Shown here: positions 10,405 through 22,568 of the stretch, piece by piece
Position numbering within the stretch: the stretch's first letter is position 1
Layout: each line of letters starts with the position of its first letter
Origin: Ignelater luminosus
Lineage: Eukaryota > Arthropoda > Insecta > Coleoptera > Elateridae
NCBI GenBank assembly: GCA_011009095.1
Contig: VTPC01005432.1
Location: 44,335 to 108,334 of the forward strand
Direction: 5' to 3'
Length of the DNA: 64,000 nt
Notes under the pieces: generated by a model
The model's input: the letters and a program-made list of their open reading frames with translations, nothing else
What the model was told of the DNA's origin: nothing
Database searches by the model: none
Program-made: the position numbers and the translations under genes

Positions 10405-13400
10405 GATTAACTTTATTAATTCTTGTTATTTTTTTTAATGGAAAAAGTGTTTGTAAATACCACTGTCACTTTGGTAATTTGTCATAAATTACATTTCTAC
10501 TTCTATGTTTACAACCAAATTTAAATTTAATTTGTTTTACTACGTTATTAGTTTTTTTTTCTTGCTTTTATACACTCTCGTGGTATTTGTCGTTACTTAG
10601 TATTAATATTTAAAAGTATCACAAAGAAAAGGAGTAATTGCCTTAAATTTTTTTGTGCGAACCAATCATGTCGATATAAATTACAATTTGTAAACGATAC
10701 AAATTCAAGAATACGTAAAAGCCATACTAAGGGTAAGTAAAGAAAACTTATTGAGAGCAAGCAAGTTCTAGAAAGCCGCCTAAAGAAAAATTGTAAAAAG
10801 CTCAGCAAAACCACATATAGTTACAGCAGGATCATGCAACATCATTAAAATTTTAGCGAAAGATAAAGTTCGCAAGAACGTTACAAGAATATACAACTCA
10901 ATGAAACTACATAAAAAATAAAATACGAGGAATTTTAGAAATTCATGATTGTGAAAAGCAAGACACACACTTGGCGTTGTCATCATTTTATACCTAAGGT
11001 GTTCCTAGGCATGTGTGTCCGTGCTTTTCAGTATTCCTGGGGACGCTCTGCCTAGCTACTAAACAGGAAATTGGTCTCAATTTAGCGTGAAAAATTGGGT
11101 GCTTAGTGCAGTGTAGTAAGCCCTTTATACATATTCCCGAGTTTGCCGAGGACGACGCCGACGTAACGATTTTACTTTTTATTTTCGGATTAAATTAAAA
11201 ATTTTTGCATTCCCTTCGTCAGGATGACGTTGGTTGATAATTATTTAAATTGCTATTTTGGAAGTTGCGTGACATTTTTATTTTTAAGATCAGATTCGAG
11301 TAATTTTTTATATGCGGCCTCAAAATAACTTTCTTCTTGACTTTCAATGTATTTGTCTTTTTAATTTTTCTTTTTTTCTGTTTTTACCCTCGGGACGTGA
11401 AGTCATATCTTGAGACAGTCTTTTATTTTCTTTTATGTACAAAACCTAACGAGATTTGGAACGTTTAGTATATTTCACGTAGGAAAGATCCTTCCGGGTA
11501 ATAGTTTAAGGTGGCACGTCTTTCCGGAGTCCGAGCTCGGGATCGATCTCCGGCTGTCTGTGTCTCTTGGCAGAAATAAGCATTGGTCCACTTCCTGCCT
11601 AATGTTCTCATCAGTCACAACCTAACTAATGTTTGCTACTTTCCATCCAAAACTTCGCTTTTCTTTTTCTTTGCTTTAAACTAATTTACGGTGCATTCTC
11701 GTTGTAACCGAGCTAGAAAGTATGAGAGTCTTAAGCTCGTTTAAATGCTGTATGTCCTAATATAAAAGTAGATTTGCATGAGGTTGTGCATACTTTTTTG
11801 TTTCTTATTAAGTATAATTTTGGTGATACGGCTTATTACTTTTATTACAAACCTTCTTTTTTATATTTCTTGTATGCATTAATAATAATTAAGAGTACCT
11901 TGAAATTCTCTTGATCAAGATGATCATCAACTTCTATTTATAGGGAGACATCTAACATGCAACGTTTAAGTTTGATTAAGGTGGTGGAAACTAAGATTTG
12001 TAAACCGGAAAAATGAAGACGATATTACTTATAAAACCAACAAGACAGGATTAATTAGTCGTAAGTTTGATTATACTTTAGTTTAAGATAGATAACGAGC
12101 AGTTGTTTTAAAAATCGCATTCATTTTGTTGTGCTAGCTCAATTAAAAAGGTATTGCAGAATTGGCTACAATCAATTATGAATGCTTGAAAAATGAAAGA
12201 AATTTTGATGAATTTAGTTTCTTAAATCTGGATTTTTGTTTAATTCAGCAGAGAGTAATCTGACTTACACTCTTTTTGCTATTCTACTATGCCTGAGCCA
12301 ATGGTAAATACTTCAATGATAGTATTTTGACTGGCACAGGAAAATGTCTGGAAGATTTCAACTTTGTTAGAACTCACATAAATTCTTCTAAAAAAACATC
12401 AATTCAGAAGCCCAAGTAGAATTAATTTCTGCTCTATGCTATTTATTTATTTATGTAACATTAATGAACATCTGATTACTATTTATACTGGTTTTATGTG
12501 CGACACAGAAAATTAATACACCAATAAATTGAATACATGCATTAACGCTAAGTAATAATAAGCCACCATGATTTCTGTTTAATATGCTGATGCAGTTTGA
12601 TATTTTAAAATTGATATTAAATCGAACTCGCTCTAATTAAATTACTATGTACTATGCGTTACATCCTCTTCATTTCCATACAGTTGTGCTGTATTTTCAT
12701 GCAAATCAAAGTATTTCAAACATTTCGTAAAATACTTGGCAAATATTCATGATACTACGCAGAGTTTATCATTCACAATCTAAACAATCTATTCTATTAT
12801 ATTGTGTACATTTGCTTTTTTGCTGTAAATGGTAACTACCTACTTGTATGTTTCTATGGTAATTGGGTCGTCATTTTTGTGAGAACTGAGCAAACAGTTG
12901 AATACATATAAATTACTAATACATATTTTATTAAGAACGATTCCTGTGCTATCATGAATAAGTTTAGGCATAAATACATTTTGTTAAAGAAAGTAAATTT
13001 TGAAACTTTTTGTTATGATAATAGAAATAGTATATGTAAGTATATTACAATGGTACACAACATGAGAAGTAGTAGGTTGGGGGTTTTGTTTTTATTTAAG
13101 CTAAAACCGTGTGCACTTCTCCATAAAGTAAGCACTTGCTATTAGAAGTTTTTAATTATGATCTTTCTTGGAACTTTTTAAAATTATGTCAAGGAATAAA
13201 TGACACTTAAATTCTCAAGACTATCGAAGCAACCTGATATTGTTTTATATAAACAAGTACGTAGTTCAAACTGTGCGCAATTTACATTCTATACTTCTTT
13301 GAATTCCATATCCTTTACAAGACGTTGTCGATTCCCTTCCCATGCCCTACGTTATGCAGGTTGAGCAGACACGAGCATGAGAATATCAGACACGTCTAAA

Positions 13401-14937
13401 CATAACGTTTATTGTAGAAAATTCCTTGGGCAAAATCAACTAGCTGTTTTGTCATTTTTGGTTTGGTTGGAAATCGAATCTAGACAACTTCGTCAACAGT
13501 CTCTAAACCAGACTAATTGAACTGTGATATTTCCATTGTGGATACACACATTTGGCGGTATCTTTCTGGTATACGCAGATAAGTGTAATAAATTGGCTAG
13601 GGGGTTGTGTTCGCCAAAAATGAATGTTTTTTACTGGAACACTGGCCGAAAAAGGTTGCAGTCAAAGAAGAATGAATGGTTACAAGCAATTTTCTTCTCC
13701 AGGAGTGTTAACTATACGCAGACAAAGTGATAATCGTTTGAAAAAACAGTAATACGAAATAAAACTAATTTTAAGCAAAAGTATCTATTTTTCTACACCA
13801 TACTGTATTAGATTTGTTAACATTCATACTGACTTGAATTTGTTTTTCTGGTATTGTCTTAATTTTGCAGAAATTCCTGGATGTATTTTTTCAATTTTTT
13901 CAATGTCTAAGTATTTGCCTGTACTGCGCAATGTTTAAATCTCCTTCTTGTAATACACAAAACAATTCCTGAAATTTAATTTCTATGTTCAAATAGTCAT
14001 CAACCCTTTCTAACCTTATTCATGCTCGTGGTGATCAAACTGTTATTTGATCGTAATGATAGTATAGGCTTCAGGTTGTGCTTAATATATGGTCGATTGG
14101 TTTTACAAGTGCTTGTAAATTTAAACTTTACAATAACCTGTTGTTATAGTTAGTATACTTTTACTACAGTCCTATATGAGTTAAGAAGGTATTTTTTGAA
14201 GTCTGTCCACTATATCTTGATATTTGCTATACTATGGTACATCTCATTATTAATTACAACAAAAAGTTTTTTAACTAGATGTGCAGCTAAGTATTTTAGA
14301 GCGATAACAAAACAAAATATCAATGTCTACCAAATCTGCCTAACCTGGGAGCATTTGGTAAAACAATGGTTGGGAACTTACGTTGAACTAGAACGTCCCA
14401 TTTATCTAGAAAAGGTTGTTTGATTTAGTTGCACTACTTTCTGCTTTTCTGTTATTGCCTTGATTCTCTTTTTTATTTGTTTACTGTTTCCTCAGTTATG
14501 GTGTTTATCAGTCTTTTGTTATATGAACTATCTCTGCTACAAATAGAATATCAACTTAGTTTCTAATTTTTATTAAGTGGGCTTTGCAAATGTGCTGTAT
14601 ACTTTTTTAATTTTACTGTTATGAAACTAAAGTCAACAACTAGCCCAAAATGTGAATCAGCAAGCGTCTCCATATTTCATTTTGTATCTTCTTTCGTAGA
14701 GCTACTATTACCAACTACACATTACAATTAGTTGTTTTTTACGCCTTCCTTAATCCTTCCTTTATGCATTTCCGTCTTTTAGCTGAAAAGAAGCCTTAAG
14801 AGCGCTTATAGAGTGCCATGCTTGCTTCGTATGAAAATACAAGGAGGCAAGATTGCCAGCAAAATATCGTTATAAACAGATGTGCGTTTTCATAAAGCAC
14901 AGCAAAGGAGAATTCGTTGGTCCTTCGGTATTTATTA
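10405..14937. other. Non-coding stretch, no supported gene
   Basis: No gene could be supported. The interval 11030-11640 is somewhat GC-richer. On the minus strand near 11530-11555 it contains a sequence faintly like a tRNA T-arm (GATCGATCCC), but there is no matching D-arm, so it is not called. The rest is AT-rich with frequent stops. Confidence 0.45.
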
Positions 14938-15503
14938 CAGGGTGTTTGTAAATTGCGTGGAACAAATATAAGGACGTTATTCTACGACTAAAAATTAGAA
15001 GAAAACTTGAAGTTTTGCTAAAAAAGGCAACTTTTCTAATAGTTTCGCAACAGTTTGCGCTGCAGTAACGAAATTTGCTAAGTGTGCACCACTTATCAAA
15101 ACTTTTACCTGCACTTAATTTGTAGAAAATGATTTTGCTCCAAGGATGAATTTGGAGGTAAGGGACCGCTTTACTCTACACAATTCCTTTGTCCTCAGAA
15201 GCGTCTGAAATCTAAGGGAGTCATTACATAGCCTGTTTCATTTGAAGAAATTCTAGCCAACTTGTTTTCGTAAAGATGCGAATTTTGTTCAAATACATTT
15301 CTGTAGAAAATATGGGGAGCGGCCTTTACCCGCCAAAAACCCTTATTGAGCAAAAACAAATAAGTTTAGAATATCGCCTTTTTTAACAAACCTTTAAGGC
15401 GGCATAGCTCGGTAAAGGAGGGTTTTTGACAGACATCTTAGTAAGGTTTTTTTTTTATTTTTTGCTGTATAATAAACGCTCTATGCAATGTAAAAACACC
15501 CTG
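14938..15503. mobile_element. 566-bp miniature element with CAGGGTGTTT ends
   Basis: The left end begins CAGGGTGTTTGTAAATTGC, and the right end is the inverted match CAGGGTGTTTTTACATTGC (19 of the first 23 positions agree). TA precedes the left end; the right flank is TCTA, so the duplication is imperfect. The interior has a partly inverted pair of CAAAAACCC blocks (about 15337 and 15423) but no transposase frame. The 70-codon frame at 15426-15638 overlaps the right end and is not a gene. Non-autonomous DNA transposon; family not resolved. Confidence 0.6.
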
Positions 15504-15714
15504 TCTATTGAACATCATTCTATTTTTCAGTTGTCTTGCTTTCTCAGGAAACAAATATACATGCAATGTCATTTTCGACCTGTCCAATCTTTACATTCTA
15601 TAGCAATGTTTCTCAAACTGTGTTTCCCGAAACACTAGTAGTTCACTAAGATAGAGTAGAGGTGATATTCTTTGTGGTAAGAATCGGTAGGAGTTGAAGA
15701 CATTGTAGATGTGG

Positions 15715-16260
15715 AACTTGGGTTTAGGCTGGTCAGGTCTTACCTTTGAAATGCTCAAGCCTATATTGCTTTGGTCGAACTTTTCAAGATCATCATTAAA
15801 CCTATGTTTAACATTTCCTGTCAGTAGAGATGTTTGAATAGGTCGAACGTTAGAACCGATTGAAATTTTGATTTAGTCGGAACTTGGAAACTAGTTATAT
15901 CGCTTCGTTCGAGCTTCTCAAGGCAGTTATAGCTTCCGGACCGACTGGAGTTTTTGGACCAGTTGGTGTTTTTGGGACCGTCTAGTTTTTTAGGCCTATA
16001 TTGAGCATTTGAGTCGGTATAGATATTTGGATACGTCTAATGTTTTTTTAGTTGGGACTTGAAGTCTAGTTATATATCGCTTTACTTGAGCTTTTTCAGA
16101 CAGTCTTGACTTTGGAAACAGTTGGTGCTTTTGGGTCGGTCGGATTTTCTAAGCCTACATCGGTCATTCTACGTCAGTAGGCATGTTTGGGTAAGTAGTA
16201 AGTTTTGGATTCATTGTATATTTTGGTTCATTTGGGATTTTAATATCGGTTAGGGTTTTG
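15715..16260. repeat. Diverged tandem repeats, about 160-190 bp per unit
   Basis: Similar landmarks recur in order. A GCTT...CGAGCTT-like block occurs near 15767, 15901 and 16078. A GTCAGTAG...ATGTTTG-like block occurs near 15820, 16013 and 16173. GCCTATATTG-like blocks recur between them. This suggests about three old tandem copies with indels. The strand is GT-rich and lacks long open frames. No function is suggested by the sequence. Confidence 0.45.
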
Positions 16261-17491
16261 GGTAGGATCGAGTCTTTTGACTACAATGAATTATTGAATT
16301 AGCCGTCCTTTTCTAACACATTAGGGCTTTTCACCTCGACGGTCTTTCTTGTTAAGAGTAACCTTCTCTATTAGCTTTTAATATTAAACAAAAAGCAATA
16401 CTTAGGTTTGTTTTTGATCCCAACAACTTTGAAATATTAACACGTAGAAAGTTGCCGTTGAATAAATAATGAAAATTGTTAATAATGGATTTACACGAAA
16501 CTGATTTTACAATTAATTCTTGAACCTTTTGAACTTATATAGAGCTTCTTGTGATGGACTTGCCGAACTTATCGAGCTTTGATTAATCTTTTAGACCTTA
16601 TCTTCTGAGTCTTGAACAAATTACTTTTTTTCGTACAGCCAGGGTTTTTATTAATTAACGGTTACTTTGTGTGTAGAGCTTATTCATTTTGTGGTTGATT
16701 TTAATAACTAGATCATTAACATATGAAAAATCTGGGAAAAGAATTCCGTTAGTAACGACCTGCATAAGACTGATTTTTAAGTTTTTCTTTATTTAAATTT
16801 TTAGGTCAGTCTGATCTTTTGAACCTTTGAGCTGATCAGACTCCTCGGATTCTACCAAACTAGTACCAGAATTTTTGTACCTACCCCGCATATTATAAAT
16901 TTGGCCGGACCGGATTGGACCCATCATCATCCATATCAGCTTGTGCAGAATCATAACACACGAAACGTTGGAAGAAATAGTGCTGCATTTGAGTTTTTTT
17001 TTTTTATCTTTGTAGAATAAACTTCGCTTTACTACTAATCTTTTTTTTCTTTTTATTGCAAACTTTCATTATAAATATTAGAAATATTGCCAGCGAATTC
17101 TTGAAATTGAAAATTGGAATCTGTAAATGTTACTGAAGAATAAAGAAATTTGCTTGAGTCTTGCAACTTCGGTTATAAATTATGTATTTCGTTCACGTAA
17201 CACTCCAAATATTTTCTAGGTTATATTCGATTTTAGATGAACATTTTTATCCAGAAGTGCGTAAATCTTTCACGCAACCACCGAACCGTAAGCTTAAGTT
17301 TTCTTTTGTTAGATCCCAGATGAGTTTTGCTCACAAGGTTCAGAAGTTATGTGCCAAAAATTACGTTTCATAATAACAGTCGGAACTGACTAGTTAGTTT
17401 TTTTCAATAATAATAATATCTTCAATTAGCAACGCTATATTAACAAAAAGGCTTCGTTTAACAAAAACGATTTTATATATTTTTACAATTA

Positions 17492-17510
17492 ATTATTATT
17501 ATTATTATTA
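17492..17510. repeat. (ATT)6 microsatellite
   Basis: Six uninterrupted ATT units plus one base are seen directly in the sequence. Confidence 0.9.
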
Positions 17511-18416
17511 CCGAATAGAATTATGTCGTCCTTATTAAAGTAATTTAAATTTGCTTTGTAAGATTCTTTACAAGAATAAAACAGAAGTTGTAAATTACTT
17601 AATCCTTCAGTTAGCCAATATCCTTGTTTATTCTCCCTGTTTTAATCCTTTTACTGCAATTGTATTATTAAATCTGAGATACTTTGATTCAATGCTTTTA
17701 TACTGAAACTCGAAGGAATTTATATTAAATGGAACGTAACTGCTACTTTAATGGAAATAGCAAGAGAATTTAAAGTTTTACCTTTCAACTGAGAGACTTT
17801 TATTTCCATTGGTGAACATTTTCTTTTTAACATGGCAGTTACATTTATATTACATGTAACCTTTAATTCTGGGAAGCTAAAGAGAATTTAAAACAATGTA
17901 ATTTTAAACATCACTCTTTAATTATCTTTATAGGCAAATCTACAAATTTACAATTTTATTTTGTAAAATTTTAACTTTTAATTTTATAAAATTCCTGCAG
18001 TATCGTTGGAGCTTTCCGAAACATTCTTTTTAGATATTATAAAATAGTTTTCCAAGATTCCATGCAGTTAGCCGGTAAAGAAATTTTATAAAACTTAAAA
18101 GTGTAACTTTTGAATTGTTGTTTGAAAATACAACCGCTTCTGTATAAAATATTAGCTGCATTTATACTCTACTGAAACTTATTAAAGCGGCCTTTCATAG
18201 AAAAATGTAACTGAAATGACATGTAAATAAAGCTTTTAAACTACAGTTTACTTTTACTTCTGAAACAGAATCTTAAAATAGCCGTGATCATCTGTGAGAT
18301 TTTTTAAAGGTACTTCGTTCTCTTCAAATCGTTCTTTTTGAGTGTACGTTGCAATAAAATATAAATTAAATTTTAGCACTTTCGTTAATATTAAAACGTT
18401 TCTCTTTATGTTACAG

Positions 18417-18486
18417 GTCAGTATGAACGCATCTCTTATGATTCAAACGAATAACCCAGCGATGAAAACAAAGTGGTATAAGTGCG
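18417..18486 (+). other. Possible small internal exon
   Basis: A pyrimidine-rich tract ending in TTTATGTTACAG is followed by 70 bases ending at a GTACGT donor-like site. One frame stays open across it (about 23 codons, beginning Val-Ser-Met-Asn). No protein family is recognised. AT-rich DNA produces such acceptor and donor pairs by chance, so this is a candidate only. Confidence 0.15.
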
Positions 18487-20038
18487 GTACGTATACATAT
18501 TGGATTTGGACTTTTATTTCTATGCCATACCAATGCGGTGGCTGAATTTTAAAGTTTTATTCATACGTTCACTGCCTGTCACTGTGCGAATATAAAATGG
18601 AATGAAAATTAACACAGAAGTACTAAAATAAACCTTTGTTTTAACCACAGTTCGTATTAATATTAATTTTAACCAGAATCGCTTGGGGACAATAAATGCG
18701 ATTTAACCAAATAAATTCTAATGAAAAGTCAGTTGTAAACACTGGCCAGCCGAAAGTTTTAGAACGTATAATTTTAATTGAATTTTATAGGTATCATTGC
18801 TTGTTTTTAGAGATACTTTGTTAATGTTTAAATTATACAGATTTTATGAAGGTACAAATTTCGAGCTTTTTTTATTACATGCTTTTGGAAAATTTGTCGT
18901 ATAACACATGTTTAGAATCTTTACCAACTTGTACAATTATCTAACATTCTTTTGTTTTGTCTTCTTTACTTAGATGTCATTGTTTATTCTTGTAATGCAT
19001 AAGAAAACGTTTTTTAATCTTTATTTCGCTTATCACATTCATGAAAAATATGCCTGCAAAAAATAATGTGACAACCTTTGGTAAAAGGTCAAAGTTGGGT
19101 GAAAACGAACGTTGAGGCAACATAAACTTTGTTTAACTACCTTCAGACTTTGAAGTATGAACACATGATTGCTCCTATTATTATGAACTATAGTTATAGT
19201 ATTATAGTAGTAAGTTTGGTATTGCATTTAATATTAAAATAGTTGTCGTGGTCTGGTCTTAACATGATTACAATAAACAATACGGTCAACTCATAATGTC
19301 GCACAACGATTTAATTTTGGAGTTTACAGTTTAATTTAATGTTAAGTTCAAAGGATACAGGATGGTTTAAATTTAAATCGGGAAACTTCGCCAACGGATA
19401 CAATTCGAAATAATAGAAGTTTCTTATATTGAACATATGCAAAAAGTATGTTGTTAGCAAGGTATAGGATATTAAACCATTTAACTCTTCAAAGATGTCA
19501 AAAATGTGTTCAACTCAATGGGAATACATTTTGAGCATTTTGTATAGTTAAAATATTGTTACTTAGATATTGTTTACTTTAATTTTAGACTTTCTACTGC
19601 GGGAAATGTAGTGTTTGTGAAAATACGTGATGTACAACGTAACGTTATTTTTTCACGTTTTAGAGAGGTTTATTTGTGATGTTGATTTTGTAACATGAAA
19701 CTGAATTCTTCTTGCGATCTTCATTACATTTATAATGTTCTTTTTGTATAAAAAGTTACCTATTCGACGCAATCATAGTGTTTTTGCAGAAAAATGTTTT
19801 GTTCTTATTCAAAAACTACACACAAGGATTTCCTAGCAATATATAGGATGCTTATTTATTGTAAACAGTTCGTAGATTATACAAAATGGGAAAAAAGCAG
19901 GGCTCTAGAGTTGACCAAATCAGTTTTTCCTTGAATTTGGTGGGAAACTTTCTGTACGCCCCTGGATTAATGAAAAATCTGAAAACTACCTAAAACATCA
20001 ACAACCCTTGTATTATAGTCACATATAAAATTACAATA

Positions 20039-21180
20039 CGAGGACTGATATTTATGTATCCGGAATAATCAATAAAAACAAATATTTATCATTGAAAATG
20101 ATTTGATTGCTTTTCAAAATATTCTCCGCGATGATCCATACACTTTTTCATAGATGTGAACCAATTTTCTATAGCACTTCCCATTCCGATTGAGGTATCT
20201 TCAAAACATGCATTTTTAACGCATCAACCTCTTTTTTTGGCGTCTGAAGTCGTCGACCACATAGTTTAATCTTCACGAAAGGGAACAGAAAGAAATGATT
20301 CGGTGCCAAATCAGGACTGTACTGCGGATAACCCATCAATTTGATGTTTTGATCGGTCAAATATTGAGATGTTTGGGTCTCTTATTTCTCCAAAGACTTC
20401 TGGCAAACAAATGGTTGTGTACCATTCAGAATTGACCATTCTACGATCCTCCAGTCGCACTGTAGCCACATGTCCATTTATCCCCCCCCAAAAAAAAACA
20501 GGCAACCATTTGCTTCGAAGTGCTTCTGCCGCGAACAACTTTTGTTGGGTTCCGCTCATCTTGGAAGACCCATACAGTCGATTACTGTTTACTTTAGGGC
20601 TCATATTGCATAGATCCAAGATTCGTCACCTATGTAGATTGTCAAATTATGCGGAATCCAACACGAGCACATCTTTTTCACGACTAACTGTTCATGGAAA
20701 ATTTTGTGTATGCTTGTCATACTAATGCCCAGGGATGCCTCAACCTCACAATATGCTACATGACGATCTTCCATTATAAGTTCGGGCACAGCATCGATGT
20801 TTTCTGGCACAACCACCGCTTTTGGATGACCTTCTTTAAATTATTCCGTGAGCGAACGGCGGCTAAGATTGAATTTACTAAACCAGTGACATACAGTGAT
20901 TTTAGATGGTGCTCCATCGACGAAAGTCGAAGTGAGTTGGTCGATACACTGTTGCTGAGATAATCCATGTCGAAAGTCGTAGTAAATCATCGCTCGAAAA
21001 TTTGCACGAGTTAATTCCATTTTCTGGCAGATGAAATTTTCAAGTCACTGTAAACAACACAAATAGCGTTTGTATGACAAAACGTTCTCAGTCAAAAATG
21101 ACAAACTCTACGATGGATATGTCAGATGGCATCTAACAACGCCAGTATTGCCAATTCCGGATTATTTTAAGATATAGTAT
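20039..21180 (-). mobile_element. Degraded mariner element
   Basis: A mariner-type transposase relic on the minus strand is bracketed by terminal sequences that share an ATCCGGAAT-like block in inverted orientation (about 20058-20066 and 21154-21162). The left tip CGAGGACTGATATTT follows a TA at 20037-20038. The right tip is eroded, so its boundary is approximate. At about 1.14 kb it is shorter than the usual 1.3 kb, matching internal deletions in the coding part. It is clearly older than the mariner at 25 kb, whose terminal repeats differ. Confidence 0.7.
20089..21020 (-). pseudogene. Mariner transposase pseudogene
   Basis: The protein starts at 21020 (Met-Glu-Leu-Thr-Arg-Ala) with the N-terminal helix-turn-helix region that binds the terminal repeats. 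It then shows a GDESWIY motif holding the first catalytic Asp, and a PQYSPDLAPNHFFLF motif near 20300-20340, and ends with the family tail KKCMDHRGEYFEKQ before a TGA at 20089-20091. Stops and frame changes occur near 20845, 20600 and 20180. The block carrying the second catalytic Asp (HHDN in relatives) is missing. The third Asp of the D,D34D triad is His in the PNHF motif. A deletion separates the N-terminal half from the GDESW motif. It cannot encode active enzyme. Confidence 0.85.
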
Positions 21181-21858
21181 TTGCTGACGAAGTTTTCGAT
21201 TTAAATTCGGGTCGCCATTCATAAGTATAATGAGCTATAGATTGCAATCGTTGTTATTAAGTCGGACATGAAACAACAAAATAGTCATTTTCAAACAGTA
21301 CTCTATGAATTGACTATAAATGAATTCACCTATTTTGTTTTTGTTTGTAGACCAAAAAGGCAACTTTTTTGACACTTGTATACCCTGTTTCATTTCTATA
21401 ATTCCAATCCATTTCAAATTTCTAGCGTTTTCAAAGTTAGATTTAGATTAAACATATTAGTTAAATACATATATGATTAATTAGTTAACAGCAAACCAAA
21501 GAACAACAATAATCTACTGGGAGTAGCACAATAAGGTATTGTTACCAACACGACAAAAATTTAGCAGGAATTGTAGAAACGAGACAGAGTATATGTATCT
21601 GTGCTGGCTAACTACTTGTGCATTAGATTATGTGTTTTATTTGCGTATCTATACACCGCCGCTTGGAAATATTGCAATGTAGAACACTAACTGCTCAATG
21701 TATAGCTTTTGCCAAATTAAATGAGAATCTGAAAAATAATTGTTGTGCAATGTGTGTTTCTATTAAAATTAATAAAAAGATCAATTGTTTAGATACATAT
21801 ATTCTTGAATTTACAATATAATTATAATAAAAACTTGTAAAGCACAGTAATTATTATA

Positions 21859-22566
21859 CTAGGTGTTTCATATATAATTGGAAATATTTTAACTGTAGAA
21901 TCCTGAGCTCAAAATATTACGATTTAACCCAAATCACTTAGATAAAATGTGGCTCCTTACTGAGTTACTGGGTGTTTTATTTACAAATTTAAAAACTATT
22001 TGTACCCAGTACTTTAAAACTATTTGACGTATCCTTTTCATACTTGGCAGGAAGTGTAGGTACTGTACACCCTACTACATTATGTTAAATAAACGTTTCT
22101 GGCTACTACCAGAGGCGTACGATAGGGGTAAGTGAACGGTTGACCCTTCCCAAATTCTACGCCACTGTCGGAATTGCCATTTTAGCTCAATTTTTCGATT
22201 CTCCAATACTTTCTACGTAAATAACATACTCTTTATTCATAGCGATATAGTCATTGTTTTTCGAGATATTTCAAGTTAAATATGAAGCGACACAGTTATT
22301 TGATTTTAATGTGTATTAATTAATTCGGTGTTTTTGGGTCATAGGATTGCTTTATTACGCAAATGAAACTGTAATCCCTATTATCAACAAAAGATAATGT
22401 TATTTATTAAAATTTCTTGAGACGAATAGTTTTTAAATTTTTAAATAAAACATTCTGTAACTCTCTAAGGAGCCACATTTTATCTAAGTGATTTGGGTTA
22501 AATCTTAATATTTTGAGCTCAGGATTCTACAGTTAAAATATTTCCAATTATTAATGAAACACCCTG
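21859..22566. mobile_element. 708-bp miniature element with 142-bp terminal repeats
   Basis: Positions 21859-22000 match the reverse complement of 22425-22566 almost throughout, including GGAAATATTTTAACTGTAGA and AAATGTGGCTCCTTA blocks. TA flanks both ends (21857-21858 and 22567-22568). The roughly 420-bp centre contains no transposase. The tips read CTAGGTGTTTCA and CAGGGTGTTTCA. The long, well-preserved repeats suggest a fairly recent non-autonomous element of the TA-targeting (Tc1/mariner-like) group. Family assignment is inference. Confidence 0.8.
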
Positions 22567-22568
22567 TA

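Larger units (their letters stand above)
16261..20038. other. Non-coding AT-rich stretch
   Basis: No gene could be supported beyond the tentative exon listed separately. It holds an (ATT) microsatellite and a weak inverted repeat (about 17731-17770 against 17796-17851, sharing GTAACTGC and AATGGAAATA). The rest shows only AT-rich sequence and frequent stops. Confidence 0.5.

Noticed and set aside
11500-11620. B-box-like motif suggesting a SINE or tRNA
   Set aside because: Only a T-arm-like GATCGATCCC is seen on the minus strand; no A-box or stem structure accompanies it.
17731-17851. Inverted repeat sharing GTAACTGC and AATGGAAATA
   Set aside because: The paired blocks are short and the spacing uneven in a very AT-rich context, so it is not called as an element.
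20369-20963. Plus-strand frames of 118 and 89 codons
   Set aside because: They are antisense shadows of the mariner transposase relic on the minus strand.
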